A DNA stretch of 64,000 nucleotides from Opitutia bacterium (GTDB lineage: Bacteria; Verrucomicrobiota; Verrucomicrobiia; Opitutales; Opitutaceae): the NCBI GenBank assembly GCA_016217545.1, contig JACRHT010000012.1, positions 1 to 64,000 of the forward strand, written 5' to 3'. A program made the position numbers and the translations under genes. Shown piece by piece: positions 41,254 through 50,259 of this stretch (the first letter of the stretch is position 1; each line of letters opens with the position of its first letter). Below the pieces are notes generated by a model, which saw nothing but the letters and a program-made list of their open reading frames with translations, was not told the origin of the DNA and searched no databases.

Positions 41254-42821
41254 GGTGTGCGCGCCAGAGGTTTCAGGTCGAGAGCGGCAAACGGATGCAC
41301 GCCCGAGACATCAGCTTTCCAGCCCTCGACGCGCGGACCGATCACGAACGAGCGACGATATCCCACGACCGGCGTGCACGGCATGTCAGCGAGCAGCTCT
41401 TGCTCGACAGCACGCATCGCCGCTCGCCGCTCCTCGCCTTGCCGCTCAAGCGCCTGCTCGACCTGACGTTGTTGCCCGGTCGTGAGGTGCAGTCGATAAG
41501 CACGCGGCAACGAATCCAGCGGCGCCGCGGCGAACAGCGACGATTCGCCGCGGTCGAGAGTCCAGTAGTAGTGCATGATATCGAACTCGCCGCGCGCGAG
41601 CCGCGCGGTGATCTCACCGACGGAAAGCGGGATGACGTAGACCGTGATGCCGAGGCGAGCGCGCCACTGGTCCGCACAATGAAAGGCGATGGGATTCGGT
41701 TGGCGCGAGCGCACCAACGGCAGTTTCAACACCGGCAGACCGCGGCCGTCCGGATACCCGGCTTCGGCCAGCAATCGTTTCGCCTCGGCAAGGTCCTCCA
41801 CGATCGTGCGCTCCGGCGATTCGTCCGCCCGGATCGGCATGCAGGAAAAAATGGCCGCGCCGCTATCGCCCGCCAGCGAACGAGCGAGCGCTTCGCGATC
41901 CAACGCCAGCGAGAGTGCGCGGCGCACGCGCGGATCGTTCAGCGGCCGTCGCTCGACGTTGAAGTGCAGGAGCGAGACCGCGTTGGTTCTTTCCGTGAAC
42001 ACCGACGGCATTCCCGCGCGCTGCATGAGCACGGCGTCGCCGAGATCGGCTCCACCGGACGCCACGATCGGCGAGAAATAGCTCGGCCCGTCAGCGCGCG
42101 ACAGATGCACGCGCTCGAGACGGACGCCTGCCGCCGCACGATAGCGGGGATTGCGTTCGAGCGCCCAAGTGTCGACGCCAGCCTCGGCCAGGCGGAACGC
42201 ACCGTTGGTCACCAACTCGGTCGGAGCGCGACGGTAACTCTCCGAGGCGATCTGGTCGGGGCTCGAGCGATGGAGCGGAATCCACGCGGCCCCCGCGATC
42301 GCGAAGACGATTCCCGGCACGGGCTGCGGCAGCGAAAGCACGAGCGTGTGCACGTCCGGCGCGCTCACGATGTCCGTCACCTTCGCCAACGAGCCCTCGG
42401 CCCGCGATGGCTGAAGCTGCTGCGTCAGCGGGTGCGGGTAGCCGGTCTCCTCCATCCATCGCAACGTGCGCAGGAAATCTTCGGCGGTCACGACGTCGCC
42501 GTTGCTCCAAACCATTCCGGACCGGAGGTGCAGCACGACGCGCCGTCCGTCCGGAGAAACTTCCCACGCTTCGGCAGCCGCCGGTCGGATCTGGCCGTCG
42601 TCCCCCACTCCGAGCAATGGATCCCACAGCGCATCGATGATCCGCTGGCCAAGCGCCGCTCCATCGCGCCTCACGCGCGGATCGATCGAGAGCCGGGAAG
42701 CCGCGTGCACGACTCGCAGCTCGCCGGGTCGCGCCGCGGGTGGCGGCCGGTGCCACGCCACCAATCCGGTCGCCACCGCGCCGAGCAGCAGGACGAGAAG
42801 CGTCGACAGCGCGATTTTCAT
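41250..42821 (-). CDS. Anchored family-5 (OppA-type) solute-binding protein without transporter
   Basis: A 523-aa protein with an N-terminal membrane helix (about 5-24, no lipobox Cys) and an SBP_bac_5 fold. Typical pieces are RIIDALWDPLLGVGDDGQIRP, VVLHLRSGMVWSNGDVVTAE with DFLRTLRW, NDPRVRRALSLALDREALA, and LLAEAGYPDGRGLPVLKLPL. The family binds peptides or other solutes for ABC import, but no permease or ATPase gene is near. Instead it overlaps the kinase gene by 4 bp. It may present a ligand to the kinase. The ATG at 42821 fits the anchor; the longer open frame upstream has no conserved sequence. Confidence 0.85.
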   Translation of the reverse strand: MKIALSTLLVLLLGAVATGLVAWHRPPPAARPGELRVVHAASRLSIDPRVRRDGAALGQRIIDALWDPLLGVGDDGQIRPAAAEAWEVSPDGRRVVLHLRSGMVWSNGDVVTAEDFLRTLRWMEETGYPHPLTQQLQPSRAEGSLAKVTDIVSAPDVHTLVLSLPQPVPGIVFAIAGAAWIPLHRSSPDQIASESYRRAPTELVTNGAFRLAEAGVDTWALERNPRYRAAAGVRLERVHLSRADGPSYFSPIVASGGADLGDAVLMQRAGMPSVFTERTNAVSLLHFNVERRPLNDPRVRRALSLALDREALARSLAGDSGAAIFSCMPIRADESPERTIVEDLAEAKRLLAEAGYPDGRGLPVLKLPLVRSRQPNPIAFHCADQWRARLGITVYVIPLSVGEITARLARGEFDIMHYYWTLDRGESSLFAAAPLDSLPRAYRLHLTTGQQRQVEQALERQGEERRAAMRAVEQELLADMPCTPVVGYRRSFVIGPRVEGWKADVSGVHPFAALDLKPLARTP

Positions 42822-43066
42822 GGAGTGACGAACGGTGGCAGCATGCGGGAAGGCCCTTGGTTTGCCAGCGGAACCCCGCGGTGCAACGGCGCCTCGACCA
42901 GCGCGCCCGGATGCCACCCGGAGCACCGTGAAAACGCGACGGACTGCGGATAGGTGCGACGAATCGCAGGCACGGCTGGCCGCGCCGGCCGGCGCCGGCA
43001 GCGGAGAATTCACGCGCCGGCGGCGTGGCCGGTCGCAGCGGAAGTCGCAGCCTCGCGTGCGGCGAC
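42822..43066. other. Intergenic region upstream of the binding-protein operon
   Basis: About 245 bp without a convincing gene; together with the terminator that follows it separates module 1 from module 2. It must contain the promoter of the minus-strand binding-protein operon. A very GC-rich self-complementary stretch (GGCCGCGCCGGCCGGCGCCG, about 42979-42998) could fold tightly. Confidence 0.4.
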
Positions 43067-43102
43067 GAAAAAAAGACGGCTCCGCGCGAGCGCGGAGCCG
43101 TC
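43067..43102 (-). terminator. Strong intrinsic terminator of the second TonB-receptor gene
   Basis: GACGGCTCCGCG (43075-43086) and CGCGGAGCCGTC (43091-43102) form a perfect 12-bp stem around CGAG. On the minus strand the stem is followed by TTTTTTT. It lies about 28 bp past the receptor stop. Confidence 0.9.
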
Positions 43103-43130
43103 GGGGGAACCGGGGGAATTCCCCCGGGAA

Positions 43131-46073
43131 TCAGAATTGCTTGCGGAGCTGCAGATACACGAAGCGCCCAACGTTGTTGTGCGTGCGTGTATCGTAGCTG
43201 TCGTTGAACGCGCCCGCGGCGAACGGCGCGAGCTTGTCGAAGACGTTCGTGGCACCGAGCGTGACGGTCAGGTCCTTGAGGAACAGGTTCTCGCTCTCGA
43301 AGGCGTAGCTGGTCTGGAGGTCGACAGTCTCCCACGCAGAGATGGTGCGGATGCCGCCAATCTTGGGTTGGGAAACGTCGGCGAGGAACGCGGCGAAGGC
43401 CGGATCGGACTTCGGCGTGCCGGCTTTGTAGAACGCGAGCATCTTCGGGGAGAGAACGAACAGCGGGTCGTCCTGATACGAACCGATGTAGTTGAACGTG
43501 ACGTTGGAGGTCCACTGCTTCCACTGCCAGTTCACGCCGAAGTTGCCTTTCCACTTCGGAATCGAGCCGGGCGAAATCGGATCGCCGACGGTGCTGACGA
43601 ATTTGCCGAGGTAGCTCTCGCTCGGGAGGCCGGGACCGGCGTTTTGGTCGAACTTGACCATCTGGTTCGCCGCGGCGGTGAATTTGAAGCGGCCCCAGTC
43701 CTGCGTGTTGTAGGCGTAGGTGACCGTGTATTCCAAGCCCTGCACTTTGCGGGAGCCGATGTTGAGGAAGTCCGAGAGGACGGCGCCGCGGATGCCCGGC
43801 GTGGCGGCGAAGCTGCCGTTGCTGTTGAGGCGACCGTTGGCGCTGCGGCGGATGAGGCTGGCGAAGGGCGCGTTCGGGTTGATCGTGGCGGCGTTGCCGG
43901 GGACGAAGCCGGAACCTTGACCGGCCGCGTTGGCGGCGAGGATGGCCTTGGCGTTGTTGGCCACGATGCCGGAGACGTCGATCGCGTAGAAGTCCACCGA
44001 GAAGCTGAGGTTCTTCACGAGGCCCTTCGGCGTGCCGACGAGGCCGAGCGAGACGGCCTTGGATTCGGTGGGCTTCAGATCTGAGTTCGGGCGAATGACG
44101 ATGGTGGTCTGCGCCGTGTAGGGGAAGCCGAGCGGGTCCACCAACGTGGGATTACTTTGGCCGGCGCTGCCGAAAACGGAACCGGCACCGGGAGCGATGA
44201 AGCCCTTGCTCCAGCTGGCGCGCACGAGATAGTCCTTCGTCGGGGCCCAATGGACGTTCACGCTCGGGTTGGTCTTCTTGAAGGTGCGGCTCGACACACC
44301 GTCACCGATTTTCTGCGACTCATTGCGCGCGGTGGCGCCGATCGTGAGGCTGTTGACGAAGGCGATATTCTGCGCCTCGCCGATGACCGGAACCTTCAGC
44401 TCGGCGAAGAGTGAGCGGCTCTCCGACTGGGTGAAGGAATCCTCGTTGGAGTTCAGGCCGAGCACGCTACCGGAGGCGTAGAGATCGTCGGCGTCGCTGT
44501 AGTTCTTGTTCCGGTAGGTTTCGTAACCGGAGGCGAAGCCGAGGTCGCCGGCGGGCAATTCGATGACCGAGCCGGAGACGCGGAAATCGTAGAAGCGATT
44601 CCGGATCGGCGACATGATGCGCGCCTTGATCTCGGAGGCCTTGAGGGCCTTGGCGTTGTCCCACGTATAGGTGGTGCCGCCGATGGTGGCGGAACCCTTG
44701 GAGAAGGCGGGCGCGAAGGGATTGAAGCGGCCGGCCGAAACTTCGGCGTCCAGCAGCGGGAGCGAGGGCACGCCGGCGTCGAGCTGTTCGTAGTCCTCGC
44801 GCTCGATCGTCATGGCCGCTTCCCAGCGCCACTTGTCGTTGATCTGGCCGCGAAGGCCCGCGATCCAGCGGTAGTCGGTGTAGGTCTGCTCGTTGGTGCG
44901 GTTGCCGAGCTCGATGGAGCGATAGCGGAAGAAATCGCCGTTCGCGGGATTGAGGATGCCCTGATTATAGGGGCCGAACGACGTCAGGCTGCCGACGGCG
45001 GGACCGGCGGGATCCTCATCGAGCGCGAAGGGCGCAGGCGCGAGACCGTTCAGCGTTTTGAGGCGCGAGTAGAGGAAATTGCCGAAGAGCGTGAGCTTGT
45101 CGCCCGCGATGGCGTGCTCGAAATTGACCATGAAGGAATTGCGGTCCTGGCCGGGCGCGGAGGGCGAATACTGGCGGAAGTTGAACAGTTGGTTCGAGCT
45201 GAAGCCATTCGTGTCCATGTCGATGTAGTCCGCGGCAGTCGGCGTCGCGTTGGCCGGGAAATTCGGGCGGAGAATCTTCGGCGCGCCGCTGAGGGAGATG
45301 ACTCCCGGATAGGTCGGTGAACCGCCATTGGTGCCGCCGAGCGGACGGTTGTCGGAGGCGGCGCTGTTCGGGCGCTCTGACGCGTAGATCGTGCGGTTGT
45401 GGAACATCGAGCCGGTGACGACCACCGAAGTCTTGTCGTTCGAGACGCCGGTGGCGAAGGAGACTTGATAGGTCTCGCGGCCACCCGGAGAGCGCGTGGC
45501 GCCGCCGACGGACACGTCCAGCGTCGAACCGTTGTAGCTCTTCTTGAGGATCACGTTCACGGCGCCACCGATAGCGGAGGAACCGTAGATGACGCCCGCA
45601 CCGTCGCGGAGCACTTCGATGCGCTCAACCGCCTCGATGGGGAGCAGCTGGATGTTCGAGAATTGAAGGGTCACGCGGCCGTTGATGAGCACGAGCGTCT
45701 GACCCGCACCGAGGCCGCGCAGGCTGACCGAGGTCGCGCCGCTGCCGCCGTTGGAGTCGTTCTCCGTCGGGCCGGGATTGCCGATGAATGACGGAAGACT
45801 GCGCAGCGCCTGGATGGGCGTGAACGCGCCGGTCGCGCGGATTTCGTTTTCCGTAAAGACCGCAACCGGGCCGACCGGCTCGGCGCTGGCTTGAGGAATG
45901 AACGAACCGGTCACCACGAACTTATCGAGCTTCAGCGGTTGCTCGTCTTTCTTTTCAGGAGCGGCAGTGTTCGTCTGAGCGAGCGCCAGCACGGGACTCG
46001 CCAGCAATGCGAGCACGCGCAACGCAAGAATGCGCGCGCGAGCCGCATGCGGATTGCATGGGTGGGATTTCAT
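43131..46073 (-). CDS. TonB-dependent outer-membrane receptor (module 2)
   Basis: A 980-aa receptor with a signal peptide (about 1-33, ending LALAQ), a plug domain (about 50-200: LDKFVVTGSFIPQASAEPVG, LRGLGAGQTLVLINGRVTLQ, then IEVLRDGAGVIYGSSAIGGA) and a C-terminal beta barrel ending VYLQLRKQF. It is related to the receptor of module 1 but clearly divergent in the barrel, so a different ligand is likely. The ATG at 46073 gives the signal peptide; the frame is open to 46205. It lies 143 bp downstream of its LytTR gene and has a strong terminator. Confidence 0.9.
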   Translation of the reverse strand: MKSHPCNPHAARARILALRVLALLASPVLALAQTNTAAPEKKDEQPLKLDKFVVTGSFIPQASAEPVGPVAVFTENEIRATGAFTPIQALRSLPSFIGNPGPTENDSNGGSGATSVSLRGLGAGQTLVLINGRVTLQFSNIQLLPIEAVERIEVLRDGAGVIYGSSAIGGAVNVILKKSYNGSTLDVSVGGATRSPGGRETYQVSFATGVSNDKTSVVVTGSMFHNRTIYASERPNSAASDNRPLGGTNGGSPTYPGVISLSGAPKILRPNFPANATPTAADYIDMDTNGFSSNQLFNFRQYSPSAPGQDRNSFMVNFEHAIAGDKLTLFGNFLYSRLKTLNGLAPAPFALDEDPAGPAVGSLTSFGPYNQGILNPANGDFFRYRSIELGNRTNEQTYTDYRWIAGLRGQINDKWRWEAAMTIEREDYEQLDAGVPSLPLLDAEVSAGRFNPFAPAFSKGSATIGGTTYTWDNAKALKASEIKARIMSPIRNRFYDFRVSGSVIELPAGDLGFASGYETYRNKNYSDADDLYASGSVLGLNSNEDSFTQSESRSLFAELKVPVIGEAQNIAFVNSLTIGATARNESQKIGDGVSSRTFKKTNPSVNVHWAPTKDYLVRASWSKGFIAPGAGSVFGSAGQSNPTLVDPLGFPYTAQTTIVIRPNSDLKPTESKAVSLGLVGTPKGLVKNLSFSVDFYAIDVSGIVANNAKAILAANAAGQGSGFVPGNAATINPNAPFASLIRRSANGRLNSNGSFAATPGIRGAVLSDFLNIGSRKVQGLEYTVTYAYNTQDWGRFKFTAAANQMVKFDQNAGPGLPSESYLGKFVSTVGDPISPGSIPKWKGNFGVNWQWKQWTSNVTFNYIGSYQDDPLFVLSPKMLAFYKAGTPKSDPAFAAFLADVSQPKIGGIRTISAWETVDLQTSYAFESENLFLKDLTVTLGATNVFDKLAPFAAGAFNDSYDTRTHNNVGRFVYLQLRKQF

Positions 46074-46216
46074 TGTGTGTAGTGTAGGTTGCGCGCCCGA
46101 CACGGGCCGTGCGCCGCGCCAGTTCCGCGTCAACCCCACACTCGCGCAACGCGTCGGCGACCACGCGTCCCGACCTGCGCCAAGGCGTCCGCCCTCCCCA
46201 CGCACGCCGCTCGGAT

Positions 46217-47014
46217 TCAGAGGTAGCCGAGGCGTTGGAAAAGCTCGGCGCGATAGACGCGGCTCACGCGCAGCCGCGTGTCGTCACGCAGCTCCACTTC
46301 GTAATCTCCCGCCACGAGATGCTCGACGCGGCGCACCCAGGCGGTGTTGGCGACGGTCGACTTGTGCACGCGCACGAAGGGTCCGCCGGGGATCCGCTCG
46401 ATGAATTTCCGGATCGATTCCCGGACGATCACGGAGTGGCCGGCGAGGTAGATCTTCAAGTAATCGCCTTGCGCTTCGACCCACCGGATCTCCGCCACGG
46501 GCAGCACATGGATTTCCCCGCCAGAGCGAAAAAGCAGTTTTTCCGTCGGCGGCGCGGGCTCGCGCGCGGGAGCGGGTGCGGGCGCAGGCGTTTGTTGCAA
46601 CCGATCCAACAAGGCTTCGACGTGCTGATCCAGCGCCGCGAGCCGGCCAGTGCGCAGCCGATGCTTCACGCGCTCGATCATCTCGGCGAAACGCTCATCG
46701 GTGAACGGTTTCATCAGGTAATCGATCGCGGCGACGTCGAACGCCGGACGCGCGTAGCTTTCGAACGCCGTCACGAAAACCACGGCGGGCCGCTCGGCCG
46801 GCGGCATCGCCTGCAACATCTCCATGCCGCTCATGCCGGGCATCTCCACGTCGAGAAACGCCAGTTCCGGCTTCAGCTCCCGCATGAGGCGACGCGCGTC
46901 TTTCGCGTTCTCCGCCTCTCCCACCACCTCAAATTCCGGGTGCGCGCGGAGGAGCCCGGCCACCCCTTCGCGCGCGAGCGGTTCATCGTCCACCAGCAAG
47001 GTTCTGATCTTCAT
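46217..47014 (-). CDS. LytTR-family response regulator (module 2)
   Basis: A 265-aa regulator built like that of module 1. The receiver has D9-D10 and acceptor D55 in LAFLDVEMPGMSGMEML, then FVTAFESYARPAFDVAAIDY and MKPF. An Ala/Pro linker leads to a LytTR domain (IRWVEAQGDYLKIYL, FVRVHKSTVANTAWVRRV, RLRVSRVYRAEL). The start at 47014 overlaps the kinase stop by 4 bp. It probably regulates genes such as the adjacent TonB receptor, an inference from position only. Confidence 0.93.
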   Translation of the reverse strand: MKIRTLLVDDEPLAREGVAGLLRAHPEFEVVGEAENAKDARRLMRELKPELAFLDVEMPGMSGMEMLQAMPPAERPAVVFVTAFESYARPAFDVAAIDYLMKPFTDERFAEMIERVKHRLRTGRLAALDQHVEALLDRLQQTPAPAPAPAREPAPPTEKLLFRSGGEIHVLPVAEIRWVEAQGDYLKIYLAGHSVIVRESIRKFIERIPGGPFVRVHKSTVANTAWVRRVEHLVAGDYEVELRDDTRLRVSRVYRAELFQRLGYL

Positions 47015-48102
47015 GTTTGGTTGCCTGAAATGACAAAAGGCAGTTCGACGCGGGCGACGAAAAGACCGTCCCGCTTCTCCACGACACATCGCGCCTCCGC
47101 GCCATAGCCCTGCTCCAGTCGGCGCCACGTGAGTCGCAATCCGGCCCCGGTGCCCGGCGGGCGCTCGCTTTCTTCGTCAGCGAGCGGATTCTGAACCTCC
47201 AACACAAGCCGCGCACCTTCCCGTCGCGCGGTGACTTTGACCAACCCTCCGGCGGCGCGGCGCGCGGCGCCATGTTTGACGGCATTCTCGACCAGCGGCT
47301 GCAGGATGAGGGAGGGGACGATCGCGCGGCGGCAGTCGTCGGGCAGGCGGAGCTCCGTCGCCAACCGCGCCCCGAACCGCACGCGCTCGATCCCCAAGTA
47401 ATCGCGCGCAAAATCGAATTCGGCATCAAGCGTCCCCTCCAGGCGCGTGCCGCCCTCGACCAAGCGCCGGTGCAAATCGCCGAGTTGCCCGAGCATTCGC
47501 ACCGCCTCCGTGTTGCGCCCGCAGCGCACGAGCGTCGCGACGGCATTCAGGGCGTTGAAGAGGAAGTGCGGTTTGACCTGCTGCCGCAGCACATGCAACT
47601 CGGACTCGGCCAGTTGCTGGCGGAGCCGCGCCTCGGCGATCTCCCGCGCTTGCAGATTGCGATACACCTCGACCATCACGTAGGCGAACACGACGCAGAA
47701 GTAGAGCAACGGATCGATCACATCGCGCGAGCTGACGCGCGCCAGCACCAGGTCCACGGTGCGCTGTGCGGGCGGGACGGAGTAAACCGAGAACATCAGG
47801 GGCACTCGCACTAGCACGAACAAGACGGAGAAGAGCACCGCGCCCGACAGGTGCAGGAGCAGATGCAAGTAGCGCTTCGGTCCGGAAATCGGATACCGCA
47901 GCAACAGCCACAGAATCGCCGGCGTCATCAGCGCCCAATACACGATCCTCAACACCTGCTGCGCCATCGCCCAATTCCAAGGCGAGGTCCACGGCGCATC
48001 TTCCACGTCGACCGCAGCCTGCAGAAGCAGCACCACGCAGCCGCAAGTCCACACCGCCAGCAGCGGAGTGAGGCACGAAGGGAGGCGACGTGAAGGCGAC
48101 AA
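47011..48102 (-). CDS. LytS-type sensor histidine kinase (module 2)
   Basis: A membrane kinase of about 363 aa with four N-terminal helices (CLTPLLAVWTCGCVVLLLQA, then VYWALMTPAILWLLL, LSGAVLFSVLFVLVRVPLMF and PLLYFCVVFAYVMVEVYRNL). The His_kinase domain reads QVKPHFLFNALNAVATLVRC, and the ATPase domain has LILQPLVENAVKHGA and GTGAGLRLTWRRLEQ. The start is uncertain. The only in-frame ATG (48258) lies inside the argG terminator, so a TTG at 48102 just before the first helix is chosen. It overlaps the regulator gene by 4 bp. Confidence 0.8.
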   Translation of the reverse strand: MSPSRRLPSCLTPLLAVWTCGCVVLLLQAAVDVEDAPWTSPWNWAMAQQVLRIVYWALMTPAILWLLLRYPISGPKRYLHLLLHLSGAVLFSVLFVLVRVPLMFSVYSVPPAQRTVDLVLARVSSRDVIDPLLYFCVVFAYVMVEVYRNLQAREIAEARLRQQLAESELHVLRQQVKPHFLFNALNAVATLVRCGRNTEAVRMLGQLGDLHRRLVEGGTRLEGTLDAEFDFARDYLGIERVRFGARLATELRLPDDCRRAIVPSLILQPLVENAVKHGAARRAAGGLVKVTARREGARLVLEVQNPLADEESERPPGTGAGLRLTWRRLEQGYGAEARCVVEKRDGLFVARVELPFVISGNQT

Positions 48103-48213
48103 GCGACATCGGCCAAAGTGATACCGCCGGTTCGCTGCAAGTCGCGAATTGCGGCCCCGAAAAGGGATACGGCTTGGCGCAATCGAGAACGCCTTGGCGC
48201 AGCCAGCCGGCGC

Positions 48214-48249
48214 TCCAAAACGAAAACGGCGCCCCGCGAGGAGCGCCGT
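48214..48249 (-). terminator. Intrinsic terminator of argG
   Basis: On the minus strand ACGGCGCTCC and GGGGCGCCGT pair (one mismatch; plus positions 48226-48235 and 48240-48249) around a 4-nt loop, followed by TTTTCGTTTT. It lies 34 bp past the argG stop and covers the spurious long start of the downstream kinase. Confidence 0.85.
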
Positions 48250-48282
48250 AAAATGCATCGAGCAGCAGCTCGCGCGATAACC

Positions 48283-49509
48283 TCAGACCTTCGGGCCGCC
48301 TTGCGCGTAGTAGCGCGCGCGGAGGCGCAGGCCGTTGAGGCGGATGAAGCCGGTGGCGTCGCTCTGGTTATACCACGACTTCACGCCTTCCATCGAAGCG
48401 ACCTTCATGTCGTAGAGGGAATACTTCGATTTGCGGCCGCAGGTGATGATGTTGCCCTTGTAGAGCTTCAGGCGAACGGTGCCGCTGACGTGCTTCTGCG
48501 ACTCGTCGATGAGGGCCTGCAGCGCCTCGCGTTCGGGGGCGAACCAGAAGCCGTAGTAGACGAGCTCGGCGTATTTCGGCACGAGCGAGTCACGGAGGTG
48601 CATGACCTCGCGGTCCATCGTGAGCGACTCCACCTGGCGGTGGCCCTGCATGAGGATGGTGCCGCCCGGGGTCTCGTAGACGCCGCGGGACTTCATGCCG
48701 ACGAAGCGATTTTCAACGAGGTCGACGCGGCCGATGCCGTGCTTACCGCCGAGCTTGTTGAGGGTCTTGAGGACGCCGGCGGGCGTCATCTTCTTGCCGT
48801 TCACGGCGACGCAGTTGCCCTTTTCGAATTCGAGTTCGACGTATTCGGCCTTGTTCGGGGCGTCCTCGGGCGAGACGGAGAGCTTGAACATGCCCTTGTT
48901 CTCCTTGGTCGTCGGATCCCACCACGGATCCTCGAGGATGCCGGCTTCGTAGGAGATGTGGAGAAGGTTGCGGTCCATCGAATACGGCTTCTTGAGCGAG
49001 GCCTCGACGGGGATCTTGTTCGCCACGCAATACTCGATCATCTCGGCGCGGCCGGGAAATTGGTCGCGGAACTTGTCGATCTTCCACGGCGCGACGATTT
49101 GCAGGTGCGGTGCGAGCGCCATGTAGGTGAGCTCGAAGCGGCACTGGTCGTTGCCCTTGCCCGTGGCGCCGTGGGCGACGGTGTCGGCCTTTTCCTTCTT
49201 CGCGATCTCGAGCTGGGCCTTGGCGATGAGCGGGCGCGCGATCGAGGTGCCGAGGTAGTATTGGCTCTCGTAGATCGCGTTGGCGCGGATCATCGGGTAG
49301 ATGAAGTCGCTCGCGAACTCCTCCACGAGGTCGAGAGTGTAGTGCTTGGACGCGCCGGTCTTCTTCGCCTTGGCGGGCAAGCCTCGCAGCTCCTCTTCCT
49401 GTCCGATGTCGGCTGCGAACGTGACGATTTCGGCGTCGTAGGTTTCGCGGAGCCACTTGACGATGACGGAGGTGTCGAGACCTCCCGAGTAAGCGAGCAC
49501 GATCTTCAT
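48283..49509 (-). CDS. argG: Argininosuccinate synthase
   Basis: A 408-aa enzyme that joins citrulline and aspartate using ATP, the penultimate step of arginine synthesis. The N-terminal ATP pyrophosphatase motif is [16 protein letters not shown], followed by TFAADIGQ. Other family stretches are [45 protein letters not shown] (two pieces: [14 protein letters not shown] and [12 protein letters not shown]), and a C-terminal [11 protein letters not shown]-type segment (here [20 protein letters not shown]). The length is normal for the family. It stands apart from the other arg genes, beyond a REPIN and a divergent pseudopilin gene. argH is not in the window. Confidence 0.97.
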   Translation of the reverse strand: MKIVLAYSGGLDTSVIVKWLRETYDAEIVTFAADIGQEEELRGLPAKAKKTGASKHYTLDLVEEFASDFIYPMIRANAIYESQYYLGTSIARPLIAKAQLEIAKKEKADTVAHGATGKGNDQCRFELTYMALAPHLQIVAPWKIDKFRDQFPGRAEMIEYCVANKIPVEASLKKPYSMDRNLLHISYEAGILEDPWWDPTTKENKGMFKLSVSPEDAPNKAEYVELEFEKGNCVAVNGKKMTPAGVLKTLNKLGGKHGIGRVDLVENRFVGMKSRGVYETPGGTILMQGHRQVESLTMDREVMHLRDSLVPKYAELVYYGFWFAPEREALQALIDESQKHVSGTVRLKLYKGNIITCGRKSKYSLYDMKVASMEGVKSWYNQSDATGFIRLNGLRLRARYYAQGGPKV

Positions 49510-49660
49510 GGTAGAGCGGCCATTTTGAGACCGGGCGGACCGCGCTCGCAAAAGAAAAATGGGTCAAAAACGGGCGGTGCTTTTCACGGGGCTTTCACCC
49601 TTGGCGGCTCGCGAACCACAGCGACGCGCAGCATGGTGTGGGCAACCCAAAAGACCTGTC

Positions 49661-50152
49661 ATGAACCCGCTCTCCCCCGTCCGTTCCCGCCGTGCCGCTC
49701 GCGGCTTCACGCTCGTCGAGATCATGATCGTCGTCGTCATCATCGGCCTGCTCGCCGCGCTCGCCATCCCCGCGATGCAGCGCGTGCAACGCGCCGCGCA
49801 AAACGCCCGCGTCGCGAGCGATTTTCGCGTGTTCTCCCAAGCCTTCGAAACCTACGCGCTGCAAAACGGGTTCTGGCCGAACAATGCCGGCAGCGGCGTC
49901 GTGCCCACGGCGCCCGTCTCGATGGCGGGCGATTTCAAGACGGACGTCTGGCAGGCCGTGACGCCGCTCGGCGGACGTTGGAACTGGGATCGGAACATGT
50001 CGGGCGTGAGTGCGGGCATCTCGATCGCCGGCATGACTTGCACCGACGAACAGCTCGAGGAAATCGACGCCAAGCTCGACGATGGCAACCTGGGCACGGG
50101 ACGTTTCCAAAAGACGCAGTCGAACCGCGTCACGTTGATTCTCGAGCAGTGA
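49661..50152 (+). CDS. Type II secretion / type IV pilin-like pseudopilin
   Basis: A 163-aa protein with a class III prepilin signal: a basic leader (NPLSPVRSRRAARG) followed by FTLVEIMIVVVIIGLLAALA, with cleavage after Gly and conserved Glu at +5. The globular part (about 50-163) has no disulfide pair and resembles short GspG/GspH-type pseudopilins found singly in Verrucomicrobia and Planctomycetes. No secretion or pilus genes lie nearby, so it must work with a machine encoded elsewhere. ATG at 49661 places the leader correctly. It is divergent from argG. Confidence 0.85.
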   Translation: MNPLSPVRSRRAARGFTLVEIMIVVVIIGLLAALAIPAMQRVQRAAQNARVASDFRVFSQAFETYALQNGFWPNNAGSGVVPTAPVSMAGDFKTDVWQAVTPLGGRWNWDRNMSGVSAGISIAGMTCTDEQLEEIDAKLDDGNLGTGRFQKTQSNRVTLILEQ

Positions 50153-50156
50153 ACGC

Positions 50157-50252
50157 GTAGGCGCCGGTCTTCGACCGGCCTCGCTCCGCCAGCATTCGCG
50201 GCTCTGTGGCGCGAAAGTGAATTCACCTTGGCCGGTCGAAGACCGGCGCTAC
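50157..50252. repeat. REPIN-like element, family F, between pseudopilin and argF
   Basis: The left arm GTAGGCGCCGGTCTTCGACC (50157-50176, then GGCC) and the minus-strand reading of the right arm, GTAGCGCCGGTCTTCGACCG (then GCC), differ by one base. Each arm holds a hairpin GCCGGTC-TTC-GACCGGC. It fills the space between two convergent genes and might also act in termination. Confidence 0.85.
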
Positions 50253-50259
50253 TCCCACC

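Noticed and set aside
48103-48258. Extended N-terminus of the module 2 kinase from ATG 48258
   Set aside because: The extension is read from the argG terminator hairpin and adds an Arg-rich non-conserved leader; a TTG at 48102 directly before the first membrane helix is more plausible.
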